NCBI GenBank assembly: GCA_018609945.1
Contig: JAHENO010000110.1
Coordinates: 1 to 36,255 of the forward strand
DNA length: 36,255 nucleotides
DNA from: Haloarculaceae archaeon
GTDB taxonomy: Archaea; Halobacteriota; Halobacteria; Halobacteriales; Haloarculaceae
Direction: 5' to 3'
Shown: piece by piece, positions 1 through 8,663 of the stretch
How positions within the stretch are numbered: position 1 is the first letter of the stretch
How the letters are laid out: every line of letters starts with the position of its first letter
Notes under the pieces: generated by a model
Database searches by the model: none
Told to the model about the DNA's origin: nothing
What the model saw: the letters and a program-made list of their open reading frames with translations, nothing else
Program-made: the position numbers and the translations under genes

Positions 1-1
1 C

Positions 2-214
2 GCGCTCGCCGGGTTTCTCGTCCACGACGTCCACGAAACCGTCCCGTTCATGCTGCTGGACTCATTGGAGATGATCGATGGCGACCGACTGGTCGACCTC
101 GTGGCGTACCTCGAGGAGTTCGTCCCCTACCTCGTCGTCGTGCTCCTCCCGGACCACGCCGACGCATTCGAAACTGACCAGGCCCCGTCCCACCACCGTA
201 TCGTCGACGTGTAG
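2..214 (+). CDS. C-terminal fragment of a protein resembling archaea-specific SMC-related/ATPase C-termini (5' truncated by window edge)
   Basis: Frame 2 translation ALAGFLVHDVHETVPFMLLDSLEMIDGDRLVDLVAYLEEFVPYLVVVLLPDHADAF...V* ; 'PFMLLDSLEMID' resembles an ABC/SMC Walker B-like C-terminus. Confidence 0.6.
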   Translation, partial: ALAGFLVHDVHETVPFMLLDSLEMIDGDRLVDLVAYLEEFVPYLVVVLLPDHADAFETDQAPSHHRIVDV

Positions 215-400
215 CCCCGAAAAAATATAGTATATAAATTTCTATATGTTCGTTTTATTAATTGTATTTTATTTTTTATATCCTCACTATTAGACTATTT
301 CATCCCTCTGAAGACCAATTATCGCCGTTTTGGATCGCACTGCGATATAGTTATCAATAATATATACTGTATACTTATATATTATTACCGGGGATAAATA
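215..400. other. AT-rich intergenic island with perfect inverted repeats
   Basis: Strongly AT-rich within a GC-rich window; AATAATATATA (356-366) / TATATATTATT (376-386), and ATCGCA-C-TGCGAT (334-346). Confidence 0.75.
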
Positions 401-509
401 GAAATCAGTCGCCGCGACCGAGAGTCGGGTGTGTTCGTCGGCGAAGCGTTCGCCGTCCCGGATCCCCACCGCGATGGCTACGGTCTGCTACAACGCCCGA
501 AGAGAGGGT

Positions 510-1115
510 CTATCGCCCGAACCGGCGCTGTCGCTGCTGGTAGTCACGAAGCGCCCGCAGGTAGTCTCGCCGGCGGAAGTTCTGCCAGTTGACGTCCGTG
601 AAGTACAGTTCGGAGTAGACGGACTGCCAGATCATGAAATCCGAGAGGCGTTCGGCGCCCGTCTTGATGACGAGGTCGGGGTCGGACGGGAAGACCAGCC
701 GGTCCTCGATGTCGGGTTCGGCGACCTCCGCGGGGTCGATCTCGTCGGCAGCGACGTCCTCCGCGACGGACCGCACGGCCGCGGCGAACTCCGCCTGTCC
801 GCCGAGGCCGATGCTCACCTGGATGGGTGCGTCGGCGCGTTCGTGGTCGTCGGGCCCGCGGACTGCGAGTGTGCGGGGGGCGTCGAGCGCCTCGAGGCGC
901 GACCGGAGCGACGGGACCGCCTCCTCGTCGAGGACGCTCACGTACACGACCACGCGCCCGGCCTCGAACGCGAAGGCCCACTCGAACAGGTCGGCGAGCG
1001 TCCCGTAGCCGCCATCGAGGAGGTCGCGCTCGGTGATGACGACCGCCACGGTCTCCGGGAGGTCCGCGTCGCTGGCCCGGAGGCGGGTCGCGAGGTAGGT
1101 GTCGTACAGGCCCAC
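510..1115 (-). CDS. uppS: Undecaprenyl diphosphate synthase family (cis-prenyltransferase-like) protein
   Basis: GTG start giving VGLYDTYLATRLRASDADLPETVAVVITERDLL...; C-terminal DPDLVIKTGAERLSDFMIWQSVYSELYFTDVNWQNFRRRDYLRALRDYQQRQRRFG matches the conserved cis-prenyltransferase C-terminus. Confidence 0.85.
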   Translation of the reverse strand: MGLYDTYLATRLRASDADLPETVAVVITERDLLDGGYGTLADLFEWAFAFEAGRVVVYVSVLDEEAVPSLRSRLEALDAPRTLAVRGPDDHERADAPIQVSIGLGGQAEFAAAVRSVAEDVAADEIDPAEVAEPDIEDRLVFPSDPDLVIKTGAERLSDFMIWQSVYSELYFTDVNWQNFRRRDYLRALRDYQQRQRRFGR

Positions 1116-1161
1116 GCCGTCCGGTTCGCACAGCGACGGCAAAACGGATTCGGTGTCGGCG

Positions 1162-1185
1162 GCGTATATAGGGAACACTATAAGG
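1162..1185. promoter_or_regulatory. Divergent TATA-like elements between uppS and the DUF92 gene
   Basis: TATATA at 1165-1170 and CTATAA at 1178-1183, the latter about 25-30 nt before the GTG at 1210. Confidence 0.45.
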
Positions 1186-1209
1186 CAGCGGGGCGATAGC
1201 CGCCGAGTA

Positions 1210-2553
1210 GTGACAGACAGGGTCCGGCGCGCGGCGGCGTTCGCGCTGGTCGGGTCGCTCGCGCTGGCAGTGCCGACACTCGGCGACATAGAGGGACCGG
1301 CCTTCGCGACCGTCGCGGCGGCCGGCCCGTTCCTGGCCGTCGCGGCCGCCGCGCTCGCCGTCGACGACGACAGCCTCCTCTTCGAACTGTTCGCCCGCCC
1401 CGGCGACCGCCGCGACGGCACGCTCTACGGCCTGGCGGGCTTTTCGCTCGCGGCCGCCGGCCTCTCGATTCTCAGCGTCGGGTTCGGCATGCCTGGCTAC
1501 GTGTACGTCGCGACGGTCGTGCTCGTCCCCTACGGCAACCTCGGGGGCCAGATCGTCCGGCGGTACACCGGCGAGCGCGTGCTCGTGACCGCCGGGTTCG
1601 TCACCGGCGCCTTCCTCGCCGCCAGCGGCGGTCAGCTGGTCGGGACCTGGCTGCTCGGGTCGGTCGTCCCGCTGCCGATCGTGGCCTTCCTGGCCGCCAG
1701 CGGTGCCCTCATCGGGGCGCTGTTGCGGGAAGTACTCTTCCGGCGCGACGAGCCGCTCGTGATGGCCGTCGTCGGCCTGCTGCTGTGGCTGTTTGCCGTC
1801 CTCCCCATCGGGATCACGGCCACGCGCATCGCCGTCGCGCTGGCCGTGACTGTCGCCCTCGGGTACGTCTCGTATGCCCTCGAGACTGCCTCCGTGGCGG
1901 GCATGGTGACCGGCATCCTGCTCGGGCTGTTGACGATCGTCCTCGGGGACTACGGCTGGTTCGCGATGTTGCTGGCTTTCTTCGGCGTCGGCGGGCTGGC
2001 CGCCAAGTACCGCTACGAGGACAAGCGCGCCCGCGGCATCGCCGAGGAGAACGAGGGCGCACGCGGGACGGGCAACGTCCTCGCGAACTCGCTGGTCGCG
2101 TTGCTCGCGGTGCTGGGCGCGGCCGCGAGTCCGGGCCTCGGCGTCGGGCCCCACGCGTTCCTGTTTGCCTTCGCCGGTGCTGTCAGCGCCGCACTCGCCG
2201 ACACCCTCTCGAGCGAACTCGGCGGCCTCTTCGACAATCCGCGGCTGATCACCTCCTTCGAGGTGGTCGATCCCGGCACCGACGGCGCGGTGACCTGGCA
2301 GGGCGAACTGGCCGGGAGTGCGGGCGCAGCCCTCATCGCCGCCATCGCCTTTGCTGCCTTCGGCACCGTCGACGCGACCGGCGCAGGGGTGGTCGTCGCC
2401 GCCGGCATGGTCGGCATGACCGTCGACAGCCTCCTGGGAGCGACCATCGAGGGATGGCTGGTGGGCAACCAGGGCGTCAACTTCCTGGCGACGCTGGCCG
2501 CCGCGCTCGCCGGCGTCGCGCTCGCTGTCGCGTTCGGCTTGACCGCGCTATGA
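1210..2553 (+). CDS. DUF92 (VTE6-like) multi-pass membrane protein
   Basis: GTG start at 1210, ~447 aa hydrophobic protein; C-terminal half GLLTIVLGDYGWFAMLLAFFGVGGLAAKYRYEDKR...ADTLSSELGGLFDNPRLITSFEVVDPGTDGAVTWQGELAG is the DUF92 signature region. Confidence 0.85.
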   Translation: MTDRVRRAAAFALVGSLALAVPTLGDIEGPAFATVAAAGPFLAVAAAALAVDDDSLLFELFARPGDRRDGTLYGLAGFSLAAAGLSILSVGFGMPGYVYVATVVLVPYGNLGGQIVRRYTGERVLVTAGFVTGAFLAASGGQLVGTWLLGSVVPLPIVAFLAASGALIGALLREVLFRRDEPLVMAVVGLLLWLFAVLPIGITATRIAVALAVTVALGYVSYALETASVAGMVTGILLGLLTIVLGDYGWFAMLLAFFGVGGLAAKYRYEDKRARGIAEENEGARGTGNVLANSLVALLAVLGAAASPGLGVGPHAFLFAFAGAVSAALADTLSSELGGLFDNPRLITSFEVVDPGTDGAVTWQGELAGSAGAALIAAIAFAAFGTVDATGAGVVVAAGMVGMTVDSLLGATIEGWLVGNQGVNFLATLAAALAGVALAVAFGLTAL

Positions 2554-2984
2554 TCCGCCGGGCCGAGCCCGCCGACCTGCCGCGCCTCCGGACGATTCAA
2601 CAGCAGGCGCTGGCCGAACCGTGGTCCGAACTGCTGGCGGCGGCCATCGAGGGGGCGCTCCCCGTCTACGTCGTCGACGACGGCGGCCCCGTCGGCTACG
2701 CTATCGTCGTTACCGACGGCGAGTCGGTGGCGTACGTCCCCGAACTGGCCGTGGATCCGGCCCGCCAGCGCGAGGGACACGGAACCCGGCTCCTGGTGTG
2801 GCTTCGCGAGCACCTGACCACCCAGGGGTACGAGGAACTCCGGGTGACGGTCCTGGCCGACGACGACGGCGCCCGGGCGTTCTACGCCGACCGGGGCTTC
2901 GAGGTGCTCGACCGGATCGAGGGACACTACGAGACCGGGGACGGACTGTTGCTGGCGCTGTCGCTCGAGGCGGGCGAACCGTAG
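2550..2984 (+). CDS. GNAT family N-acetyltransferase
   Basis: ATG overlaps upstream stop (ATGA); MIRRAEPADLPRLRTIQQQAL...ELAVDPARQREGHGTRLL...VLADDDGARAFYADRGFEVLDRIEGHYETGDG. Confidence 0.9.
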   Translation: MIRRAEPADLPRLRTIQQQALAEPWSELLAAAIEGALPVYVVDDGGPVGYAIVVTDGESVAYVPELAVDPARQREGHGTRLLVWLREHLTTQGYEELRVTVLADDDGARAFYADRGFEVLDRIEGHYETGDGLLLALSLEAGEP

Positions 2985-3003
2985 CGGCCCTCGGCAGGAG
3001 CGG

Positions 3004-3882
3004 TCAGTCGGTCGGGTACTCGGCGTCGAGCGGATTCCTCTCCGCAGGGTCGGCCGCCGACGTGGCCTCGGTGTCGGTGTCCTCCGCGGGGCTGACGCTC
3101 CCGGTCCGGTAGCCGTGCAGGTCCAGCGTCACGTGGTCGAACCCGAGGTCGGCGATGTGATCGCGGGCCGCCCGGACGAAGTCGGGGTCCAGCGCCACGG
3201 CGAGTTCCTCCTCCCCCACCTCGATGCGGGCCAGGCCGTCGTGGTCGCGCACGCGGAACTGCTCGAACCCCCAGGTCCGGAGCAGTCGCTCGGCCTTCTC
3301 GACGCGGGTGAGCCGTTCCTCGGTGACCTCCAGCCCCGTCGGGATGCGCGAGGACAGACAGGCCATCGAGGGTTTGTCCGCGACCGAGAGGCCGTAATGG
3401 CGGGCGATTTCACGGACCTCCTCCTTGGTGACGTCGTGTTCGAGCAGCGGCGAGTAGGCGTCGAGTTCGTCGACGGCCCGCAGTCCCGGCCGGTGGCCCT
3501 CGCCGGGGTCGGAGGCGTTCGTGCCGTCGCAGACCACCCCGATTCCGAGGTCGGCCGCGCGGTCGAACATCGCCGAGAGGCGCATCGACCGGCAGTGATA
3601 GCAGCGCTCGTCGTCGTTCCGGACGAACGCCTCGCTGTCGAGTTCGGAGAACTCCACGACGTCGTGGCGGATACCGATCTCCTCGGCGACCCGGCGGGCG
3701 TCGTCGAGTTCCTCGGCGGGGAGGGTCTCGCTTTTGGCGGTGCAGGCGACGGCGTTTTTGCCCAGGGCGTCGTGGGCGATGGCGGCGACGACGCTGGAAT
3801 CGACCCCGCCCGAGAACGCCACGAGGACGCCCTCGCGGTCGGCCAGGTCCGCCCGCGCTGCCGCCAGTTTCTCCTCGACCAT
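3004..3882 (-). CDS. larE: ATP-dependent sacrificial sulfur transferase LarE
   Basis: PP-loop VAFSGGVDSSVVAAIA, CYHCRSMRLSAM, VCDGTNASDPGEGHRPGLRA. Confidence 0.92.
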   Translation of the reverse strand: MVEEKLAAARADLADREGVLVAFSGGVDSSVVAAIAHDALGKNAVACTAKSETLPAEELDDARRVAEEIGIRHDVVEFSELDSEAFVRNDDERCYHCRSMRLSAMFDRAADLGIGVVCDGTNASDPGEGHRPGLRAVDELDAYSPLLEHDVTKEEVREIARHYGLSVADKPSMACLSSRIPTGLEVTEERLTRVEKAERLLRTWGFEQFRVRDHDGLARIEVGEEELAVALDPDFVRAARDHIADLGFDHVTLDLHGYRTGSVSPAEDTDTEATSAADPAERNPLDAEYPTD

Positions 3883-3956
3883 GGCCCCCCTTTCCGGCCC
3901 GCGAGCAAAAGGGCGTTGCCCTCGGAACGGTGTGTGTTACCCCGCTACGAGTGCCG

Positions 3957-3985
3957 AGCCCAGTCAGAAAGCCCCCGGCCGTGGG
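3957..3985 (+). repeat. Fragment (5' end) of the dispersed palindromic repeat seen at 9.37 and 22.75-23.02 kb
   Basis: CAGTCAGAAAGCCCCCGGCCG matches the 5' end of the other copies (CCAGAAAGCYCCCGGCCGCTCG). Confidence 0.6.
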
Positions 3986-4104
3986 ATGGCGCGTTTTCGC
4001 GATTCCTGTGTGACTCTTGGCTAATCTGGTGAACTCCCGAATGTGAACGACTGATCCCTGCTCGTTCCACATTCAACGGGGTCGATTCTCGTCAGTACAC
4101 ACTC

Positions 4105-4635
4105 TCAGGATGGTCCGTCCGACGGCAGCGAGGAGTCGCTTCCATAGCTCCGCTCGACAAAGAGCAGCGCGACCAGCGCGAAAATGATGATGGCGTAGGA
4201 GCCGGCAGCTAACAGGGCGTCTCCGAGCGTGGTATACTCGCTCGTCCGGAAGATGATGGCTTTCCTAACCATCGCTATGACACCGGTGTAGATGACCAGC
4301 CGGACGATTCGCCGGGTGTCGTTCTCTTCCACGTACGCGAGTACCGTTTGGTACACCTCGACAATGATCAGCAAAAGGAGCCCCGTGTCTATGAAGCCGA
4401 TGACCACAAGCGGATCGGTGATGCTACCCGACCTCACGGACTGGAGTATCTGGAGCGTCAGATCGACGACACCGATCGCGAAGAGTACGGCGAAAACGGT
4501 TGCGGCAGCCAGCTCGATCCCTTGGACGAATCGGCCCATGAGGAGCGAGTATCGTTCTGCCACCGACCCCGGGGACCCGCGCCCGACACGGTCGGACGGG
4601 GTCTCTGGAGGAGGAGACTGGTCGTCACCGGTCAT
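4105..4635 (-). CDS. PsiE-like (phosphate-starvation-inducible) membrane protein
   Basis: 176 aa, four hydrophobic segments; VGFIDTGLLLLIIVEVYQTVLAYVEENDTRRIVRLVIYTGVIAMVRKAII. Confidence 0.75.
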   Translation of the reverse strand: MTGDDQSPPPETPSDRVGRGSPGSVAERYSLLMGRFVQGIELAAATVFAVLFAIGVVDLTLQILQSVRSGSITDPLVVIGFIDTGLLLLIIVEVYQTVLAYVEENDTRRIVRLVIYTGVIAMVRKAIIFRTSEYTTLGDALLAAGSYAIIIFALVALLFVERSYGSDSSLPSDGPS

Positions 4636-4770
4636 CTATACAGGAACGTGTGTTGTGGCGGGTTAGCCGATGACTCATACACAGAGGTATACGTGTCTCA
4701 GACGCATATACGGTCGGTCGTCCAACGAATCGGTCCTTGTGTGCAGTGTCGCAGACGAAGGCTCACGCCG

Positions 4771-5220
4771 TCACACGGACGTGCACAGACAGCCCGCGGA
4801 CGACGGACACAGCTCCGAGAACTGACTCGTCTCCCGGATCGACGCAGGCACGTCCGCCCGGTCGAGTCGCTCGTATCCCAGGTCGAAGAAAAAGTCGCTG
4901 GCAGTCGTCGTCAGGAGGTACAGCCGCCGGACGCCCATCGCCGCGGCACGCTCCTCCAGCGTCTCGCATAGCGCCCGCCCGATGCCTTCCCCGCGTGCCT
5001 CCTCCTCGACGACGACCGACCGGAGCAGGGCGTCCGTCCCATAGGTCTCGATGCCGCCGATGCCGACCCGCTCGTCGCCGCGATAGCAGACGTACAGGGA
5101 AAGCGTATCGCGGTGGGGGTCGAGGTCGTCGGTGGGCAGGCCGTTTCGCCCAAGTAGCGTCTCGACGTACGGCCGGTCGGCGTCGGTCGCCGGTTCGAGG
5201 GAAAGCGTGTGGTCGGTCAT
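4771..5220 (-). CDS. arsN2: ArsN2-like GNAT acetyltransferase
   Basis: RSVVVEEEARGEGIGRALCETLE...LYLLTTTASDFFFDLGYERLDRADVPASIRETSQFSELCPSSAGCL. Confidence 0.8.
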   Translation of the reverse strand: MTDHTLSLEPATDADRPYVETLLGRNGLPTDDLDPHRDTLSLYVCYRGDERVGIGGIETYGTDALLRSVVVEEEARGEGIGRALCETLEERAAAMGVRRLYLLTTTASDFFFDLGYERLDRADVPASIRETSQFSELCPSSAGCLCTSV

Positions 5221-5226
5221 ATCCTC

Positions 5227-6393
5227 TCAGTCGATGACGGTCCCCTCGTGGAGGAGCGCGCCGCGTTCGAAGCGGTCGGCACCGAGGTCCGAAACGTCGA
5301 CGAGCGATGCCTCGCCGTCGACGACGAGTTCGGCGACCACCTGCCCGGTCGCGGGCGACTGCATGAATCCGTGCCCGGAGAAGCCGACGGCGTTGACAAA
5401 GCCGGGGCGCGTCTCTTCGATGATGGGGTGGTGGTCGGGCGTGACGGCGTAGACGCCGGCCCAGCCACGTTTGACCCGCGTCTCCGGGCCGAAGTAGCCA
5501 GCGACGTCTGCGAGCGACTCGACGACCTGTGCTGCCCAGTCCAGCGACGTCGACTCGTCGACCGTATCGGGGTCGACCTCGGGGTCCGCGTCCGCGAAGT
5601 GGCCGCCGGCGACGACGGATCCCTCGCGTTCGGGCCGGAAGTGGGCGTCGCCATCGACGTCGACGACGAAGGGCACCGACTCCGGAACCGGCTCAGCGGG
5701 GTCGAGAACGGTGAGTTGCCGGCGCCGCGGCGAGACCCGCAAATCGAGGCCAGCCATCTGGCCGACCCGACGGGCCCACGCGCCGGCGGCGTTGACCACG
5801 TAGTCGGCCGCGACGGTCCCCGCGTCCGTCTCGACGCCGGTGACTCGCTCGCCGTCGCTCTGGAGGTCGGTCACCTCGGTGCCGGTGCGGATCTCGGCCC
5901 CCGCCTCGCGGGCGGCCCCGACGAACCCCTGGAGCGCGAGGTTCGGGTCCGCGAAGCCGTCCGTCGGCGAGTAGGTGGCCCCGACGAAGTGCTCGGTCTG
6001 GAGAGCGGGACAGTGCTGGGCGGCCTCCTCGGGAGTGAGGAACTCGCTGGGGACGCCGAGGCGGTTCTGTTCGGCGACGTTCTCGCGGAACTGCTCGGCG
6101 GTGTAGTCCTCGCGGAGCAAGAACAGATAGCCCGGCCGCCGGTAGCCGATGTCGACGCCGAACTCCGCCTCGAAGTCCTCCCAGACGGCGATGCTCTCCG
6201 TCGAGAGGGCGACGCTGACCGGCGAGGAGAACTGCGCGCGGATGCCGCCGTTGGCCCGGCCCGTGTTGCCCGCCCCGACGCTTGCCCGTTCGATGACTGT
6301 CACGTCCACGCCGCGGCGTGCCAGGTAGTATGCCGACGAGAGCCCGACGATGCCGCCGCCGACGACGACCGCGTCCATACCTCCGCACGCCAC
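5227..6393 (-). CDS. FAD-dependent oxidoreductase (D-amino acid/sarcosine oxidase-like)
   Basis: DAVVVGGGIVGLSSAYYLARRGVDVTVIER Rossmann motif; C-terminal GWAGVYAVTPDHHPIIEETRPGFVNAVGFSGHGFMQSPATGQVVAEL. Confidence 0.9.
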   Translation of the reverse strand: MACGGMDAVVVGGGIVGLSSAYYLARRGVDVTVIERASVGAGNTGRANGGIRAQFSSPVSVALSTESIAVWEDFEAEFGVDIGYRRPGYLFLLREDYTAEQFRENVAEQNRLGVPSEFLTPEEAAQHCPALQTEHFVGATYSPTDGFADPNLALQGFVGAAREAGAEIRTGTEVTDLQSDGERVTGVETDAGTVAADYVVNAAGAWARRVGQMAGLDLRVSPRRRQLTVLDPAEPVPESVPFVVDVDGDAHFRPEREGSVVAGGHFADADPEVDPDTVDESTSLDWAAQVVESLADVAGYFGPETRVKRGWAGVYAVTPDHHPIIEETRPGFVNAVGFSGHGFMQSPATGQVVAELVVDGEASLVDVSDLGADRFERGALLHEGTVID

Positions 6394-6515
6394 CGTTCAG
6401 TGAAAGGCGTTTCGACGACGGGGCGGGCATTCGGGTCCAGTGACAAGACCGACCACAGGCGAGGGCAGAGGGTGGAACGCAACGCTCTTTGAGACGCGTC
6501 ATCGACTGGCGATAG

Positions 6516-7307
6516 ATGCACACCGGTATCAGCGCACGTCTCGACCGGATCGGCACGGACGGACGGTACCTGAACGTGCCGATGGACCACGGGATCACCA
6601 TCGGCGCCACGGACGGACTGCGGGACATCGAGTCGACCATCGACGCCGTGACCGCGGCGGGTGCCGACTCGGTGCTGACACAGAAGGGACTGGCAGAGCG
6701 GGTCCACCCGAACAAGAACGGCGCGGGCTACGTCATCCACCTGAACGCCTCGACGACGCTCGGGCCGGACGCGAACGACAAGCGCGTCACCGGGACCGTC
6801 CGCGAGGCCGTCCGGGCGGGCGCCGACGCCGTCTCCATCCACGTGAACGTCGGCAGCGACTCCGAACCCGAACAGATCGAGGATCTGGCCCGGGTTACCG
6901 CCGACGCGGGCGAACTGGGCGTCCCCGTCCTGGCGATGACCTACGCCCGTGGCCCCGGCATCGACGAAGGCGACGCCGAGAGCCTCGCCCACGCGGTCCG
7001 GATCGGGGAGGAACTCGGCGCCGACATCATGAAGACCGCCTACTCTGGCGACGCCGAGAGTTTCGCGCAGGTCGTCGCCGCGACCGGCCGCCCCGTCATC
7101 GCCGCCGGTGGCAGTCCCCGGAGCGACCGGGAGATGCTAGAGCAGGTCCGTGGCGTCATCGACGCCGGCGCCGCTGGCGTCTCGATGGGCCGGTCGGTCT
7201 TCCAGCACGACACCCCCGGTGCGATGACGGCAGCCGTCTCCGCCATCGTTCACGACGACGCCACCGTCGAGAGGGCACTGGCGGAACTCCAGCGGGGCGA
7301 CGCGTGA
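6516..7307 (+). CDS. DeoC/LacD/FbaB-family class I aldolase (2-amino-3,7-dideoxy-D-threo-hept-6-ulosonate synthase-like or class I FBP aldolase)
   Basis: LNVPMDHGITIGATDGLRDIESTIDAV...ADIMKTAYSGDAESFAQVV...RPVIAAGGSPRSDREMLEQVRGVIDAGAAGVSMGRSVFQ. Confidence 0.85.
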   Translation: MHTGISARLDRIGTDGRYLNVPMDHGITIGATDGLRDIESTIDAVTAAGADSVLTQKGLAERVHPNKNGAGYVIHLNASTTLGPDANDKRVTGTVREAVRAGADAVSIHVNVGSDSEPEQIEDLARVTADAGELGVPVLAMTYARGPGIDEGDAESLAHAVRIGEELGADIMKTAYSGDAESFAQVVAATGRPVIAAGGSPRSDREMLEQVRGVIDAGAAGVSMGRSVFQHDTPGAMTAAVSAIVHDDATVERALAELQRGDA

Positions 7308-8182
7308 ACGGGACTGGCGTCCCCCTCGTGACGCCGTTTTCCGAGGACGGCACGCTCGACGAGGCGGGGCTGCGGGCAGTCTGCCGGTGGGTCGTCGACG
7401 GCGGCGTCGACTTCGTCGTTCCCTGCGGGTCGAACGGCGAGGCCGAACTCATGACCGTCGAGGAACGGGCCGAGGTCGTCCGGATCGTCGCCGACGAGAT
7501 GTCGGTGCCAGTGCTCGCGGGGACGGGCCACCCCGGCCTGGCGGAGACCCGCGAGCAGATCCGGCGGGCCCGCGAGGCCGGCGCCGACGGGGCGCTGGTC
7601 GTCACCCCCTTCTATTTCTCTCACGACCAGGACGCGCTCCGGGCCTACTACGAGCGCCTGGCCGAGGAAAGCGACCTCCCGACCTACCTCTACAGCGTGC
7701 CCGCGAAGACGGGCCTTGCACTCGACCCCGAGACGGTGGCGACGCTGGCCGAGCACGACAATATTGCGGGAATGAAGGATTCGGCGGGCGACATGGTCCG
7801 CTTCGGGCGCGAGCGGCGCATGGCCGGGCCCGACTTCGACCTCTTCGTCGGCAGCGGCAGCCTCTACGCGACGGCGCTCGACGCGGGCGCCGACGGCGGC
7901 GTCATGGCGCTGGCGAACGTCGTTCCCGAACTCGCCGCCGAGGTCCACGCCCGCCACGAGGCCGGCGACCACGCGGGTGCCCGGGAGCTGTGTGCGTCGG
8001 CAGTGGAACTCAACGAGGCCATCACCAGCCGCCACGGCGTTCCCGCGGTGAAGGAAGCAATGCGCTATCGGGACGTCCCCGCGGGCAGCGTGCGCTCGCC
8101 ACTCCAGCCCCTCGACGAGGAAACCGCCCGGGAGATCCGCTCGCTCGTCGACGGGACGCTGTCGGCGGCGGGGTCCGAGTAG
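7304..8182 (+). CDS. dapA: DapA/NAL-family aldolase (4-hydroxy-tetrahydrodipicolinate synthase-like)
   Basis: GTG overlaps upstream stop; GVPLVTPFSEDGTLDEAGL...VPCGSNGEAELMTVEERAEVV...PTYLYSVPAKTGLALDPETVATLAEHDNIAGMKDSAGD. Confidence 0.85.
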   Translation: MNGTGVPLVTPFSEDGTLDEAGLRAVCRWVVDGGVDFVVPCGSNGEAELMTVEERAEVVRIVADEMSVPVLAGTGHPGLAETREQIRRAREAGADGALVVTPFYFSHDQDALRAYYERLAEESDLPTYLYSVPAKTGLALDPETVATLAEHDNIAGMKDSAGDMVRFGRERRMAGPDFDLFVGSGSLYATALDAGADGGVMALANVVPELAAEVHARHEAGDHAGARELCASAVELNEAITSRHGVPAVKEAMRYRDVPAGSVRSPLQPLDEETAREIRSLVDGTLSAAGSE

Positions 8183-8189
8183 CGGCTGT

Positions 8190-8206
8190 CGGCGGCGACG
8201 CCGCCG
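8190..8206 (+). terminator. GC hairpin downstream of the DapA-family gene
   Basis: CGGCGGC-GAC-GCCGCCG perfect stem directly after the stop at 8182. Confidence 0.35.
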
Positions 8207-8309
8207 TAGCGAGCGCGGCCGGCAGCCGTCGGTTCCACTGTGTGTCGTGTGTCACGTGTCGTGTGTTGCCACGCGAGACTTATGCGAGAGGCAATCGTCC
8301 GTGTAGTCT

Positions 8310-8657
8310 ATGACCGACGAGACATTCACAGAGCCGACCGACGCGGGCGAGGAGTGGGCCGACGTGCGGATGACCGACCCCGCAGCCGCCGAGTGGGAGG
8401 TCGACGCTGTCGTCGCCGAGGGACAGGTCGAGTACGTCGACCTCCGGATCCGGCCGGACCTCCTCGCGGATTTCGTCACCTGCCTGGTCGAGGACGTCGG
8501 CCAGGACCGCGCGGGACGGGTGCTGGCGGCCGCAGCCGAGCGGCGGGGCGTCGACCTCGGGGACCACCAGCAGGAGAGCGAGGAACCCAACGACGGCGGA
8601 GCGGACGAGGCCGAGGAACACTCCGACGGCGACGAGGCGAGCGAGAGCGAGGGTTGA
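8310..8657 (+). CDS. Small acidic haloarchaeal protein of unknown function
   Basis: 115 aa acidic ORF MTDETFTEPTDAGEEWADVRMTD...; haloarchaeal-type composition with acidic tail. Confidence 0.7.
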   Translation: MTDETFTEPTDAGEEWADVRMTDPAAAEWEVDAVVAEGQVEYVDLRIRPDLLADFVTCLVEDVGQDRAGRVLAAAAERRGVDLGDHQQESEEPNDGGADEAEEHSDGDEASESEG

Positions 8658-8663
8658 GGCGCG

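Noticed and set aside
544-2154. 536-aa minus-strand ORF (and many other long Arg/Pro-rich ORFs in the track)
   Set aside because: GC-rich shadow ORF antisense to real genes; composition rich in R/P/G/H and no recognisable domain
4771-5220. Arsenic-resistance operon
   Set aside because: Only an ArsN2-like acetyltransferase is present; no arsenite transporter, reductase or arsR beside it
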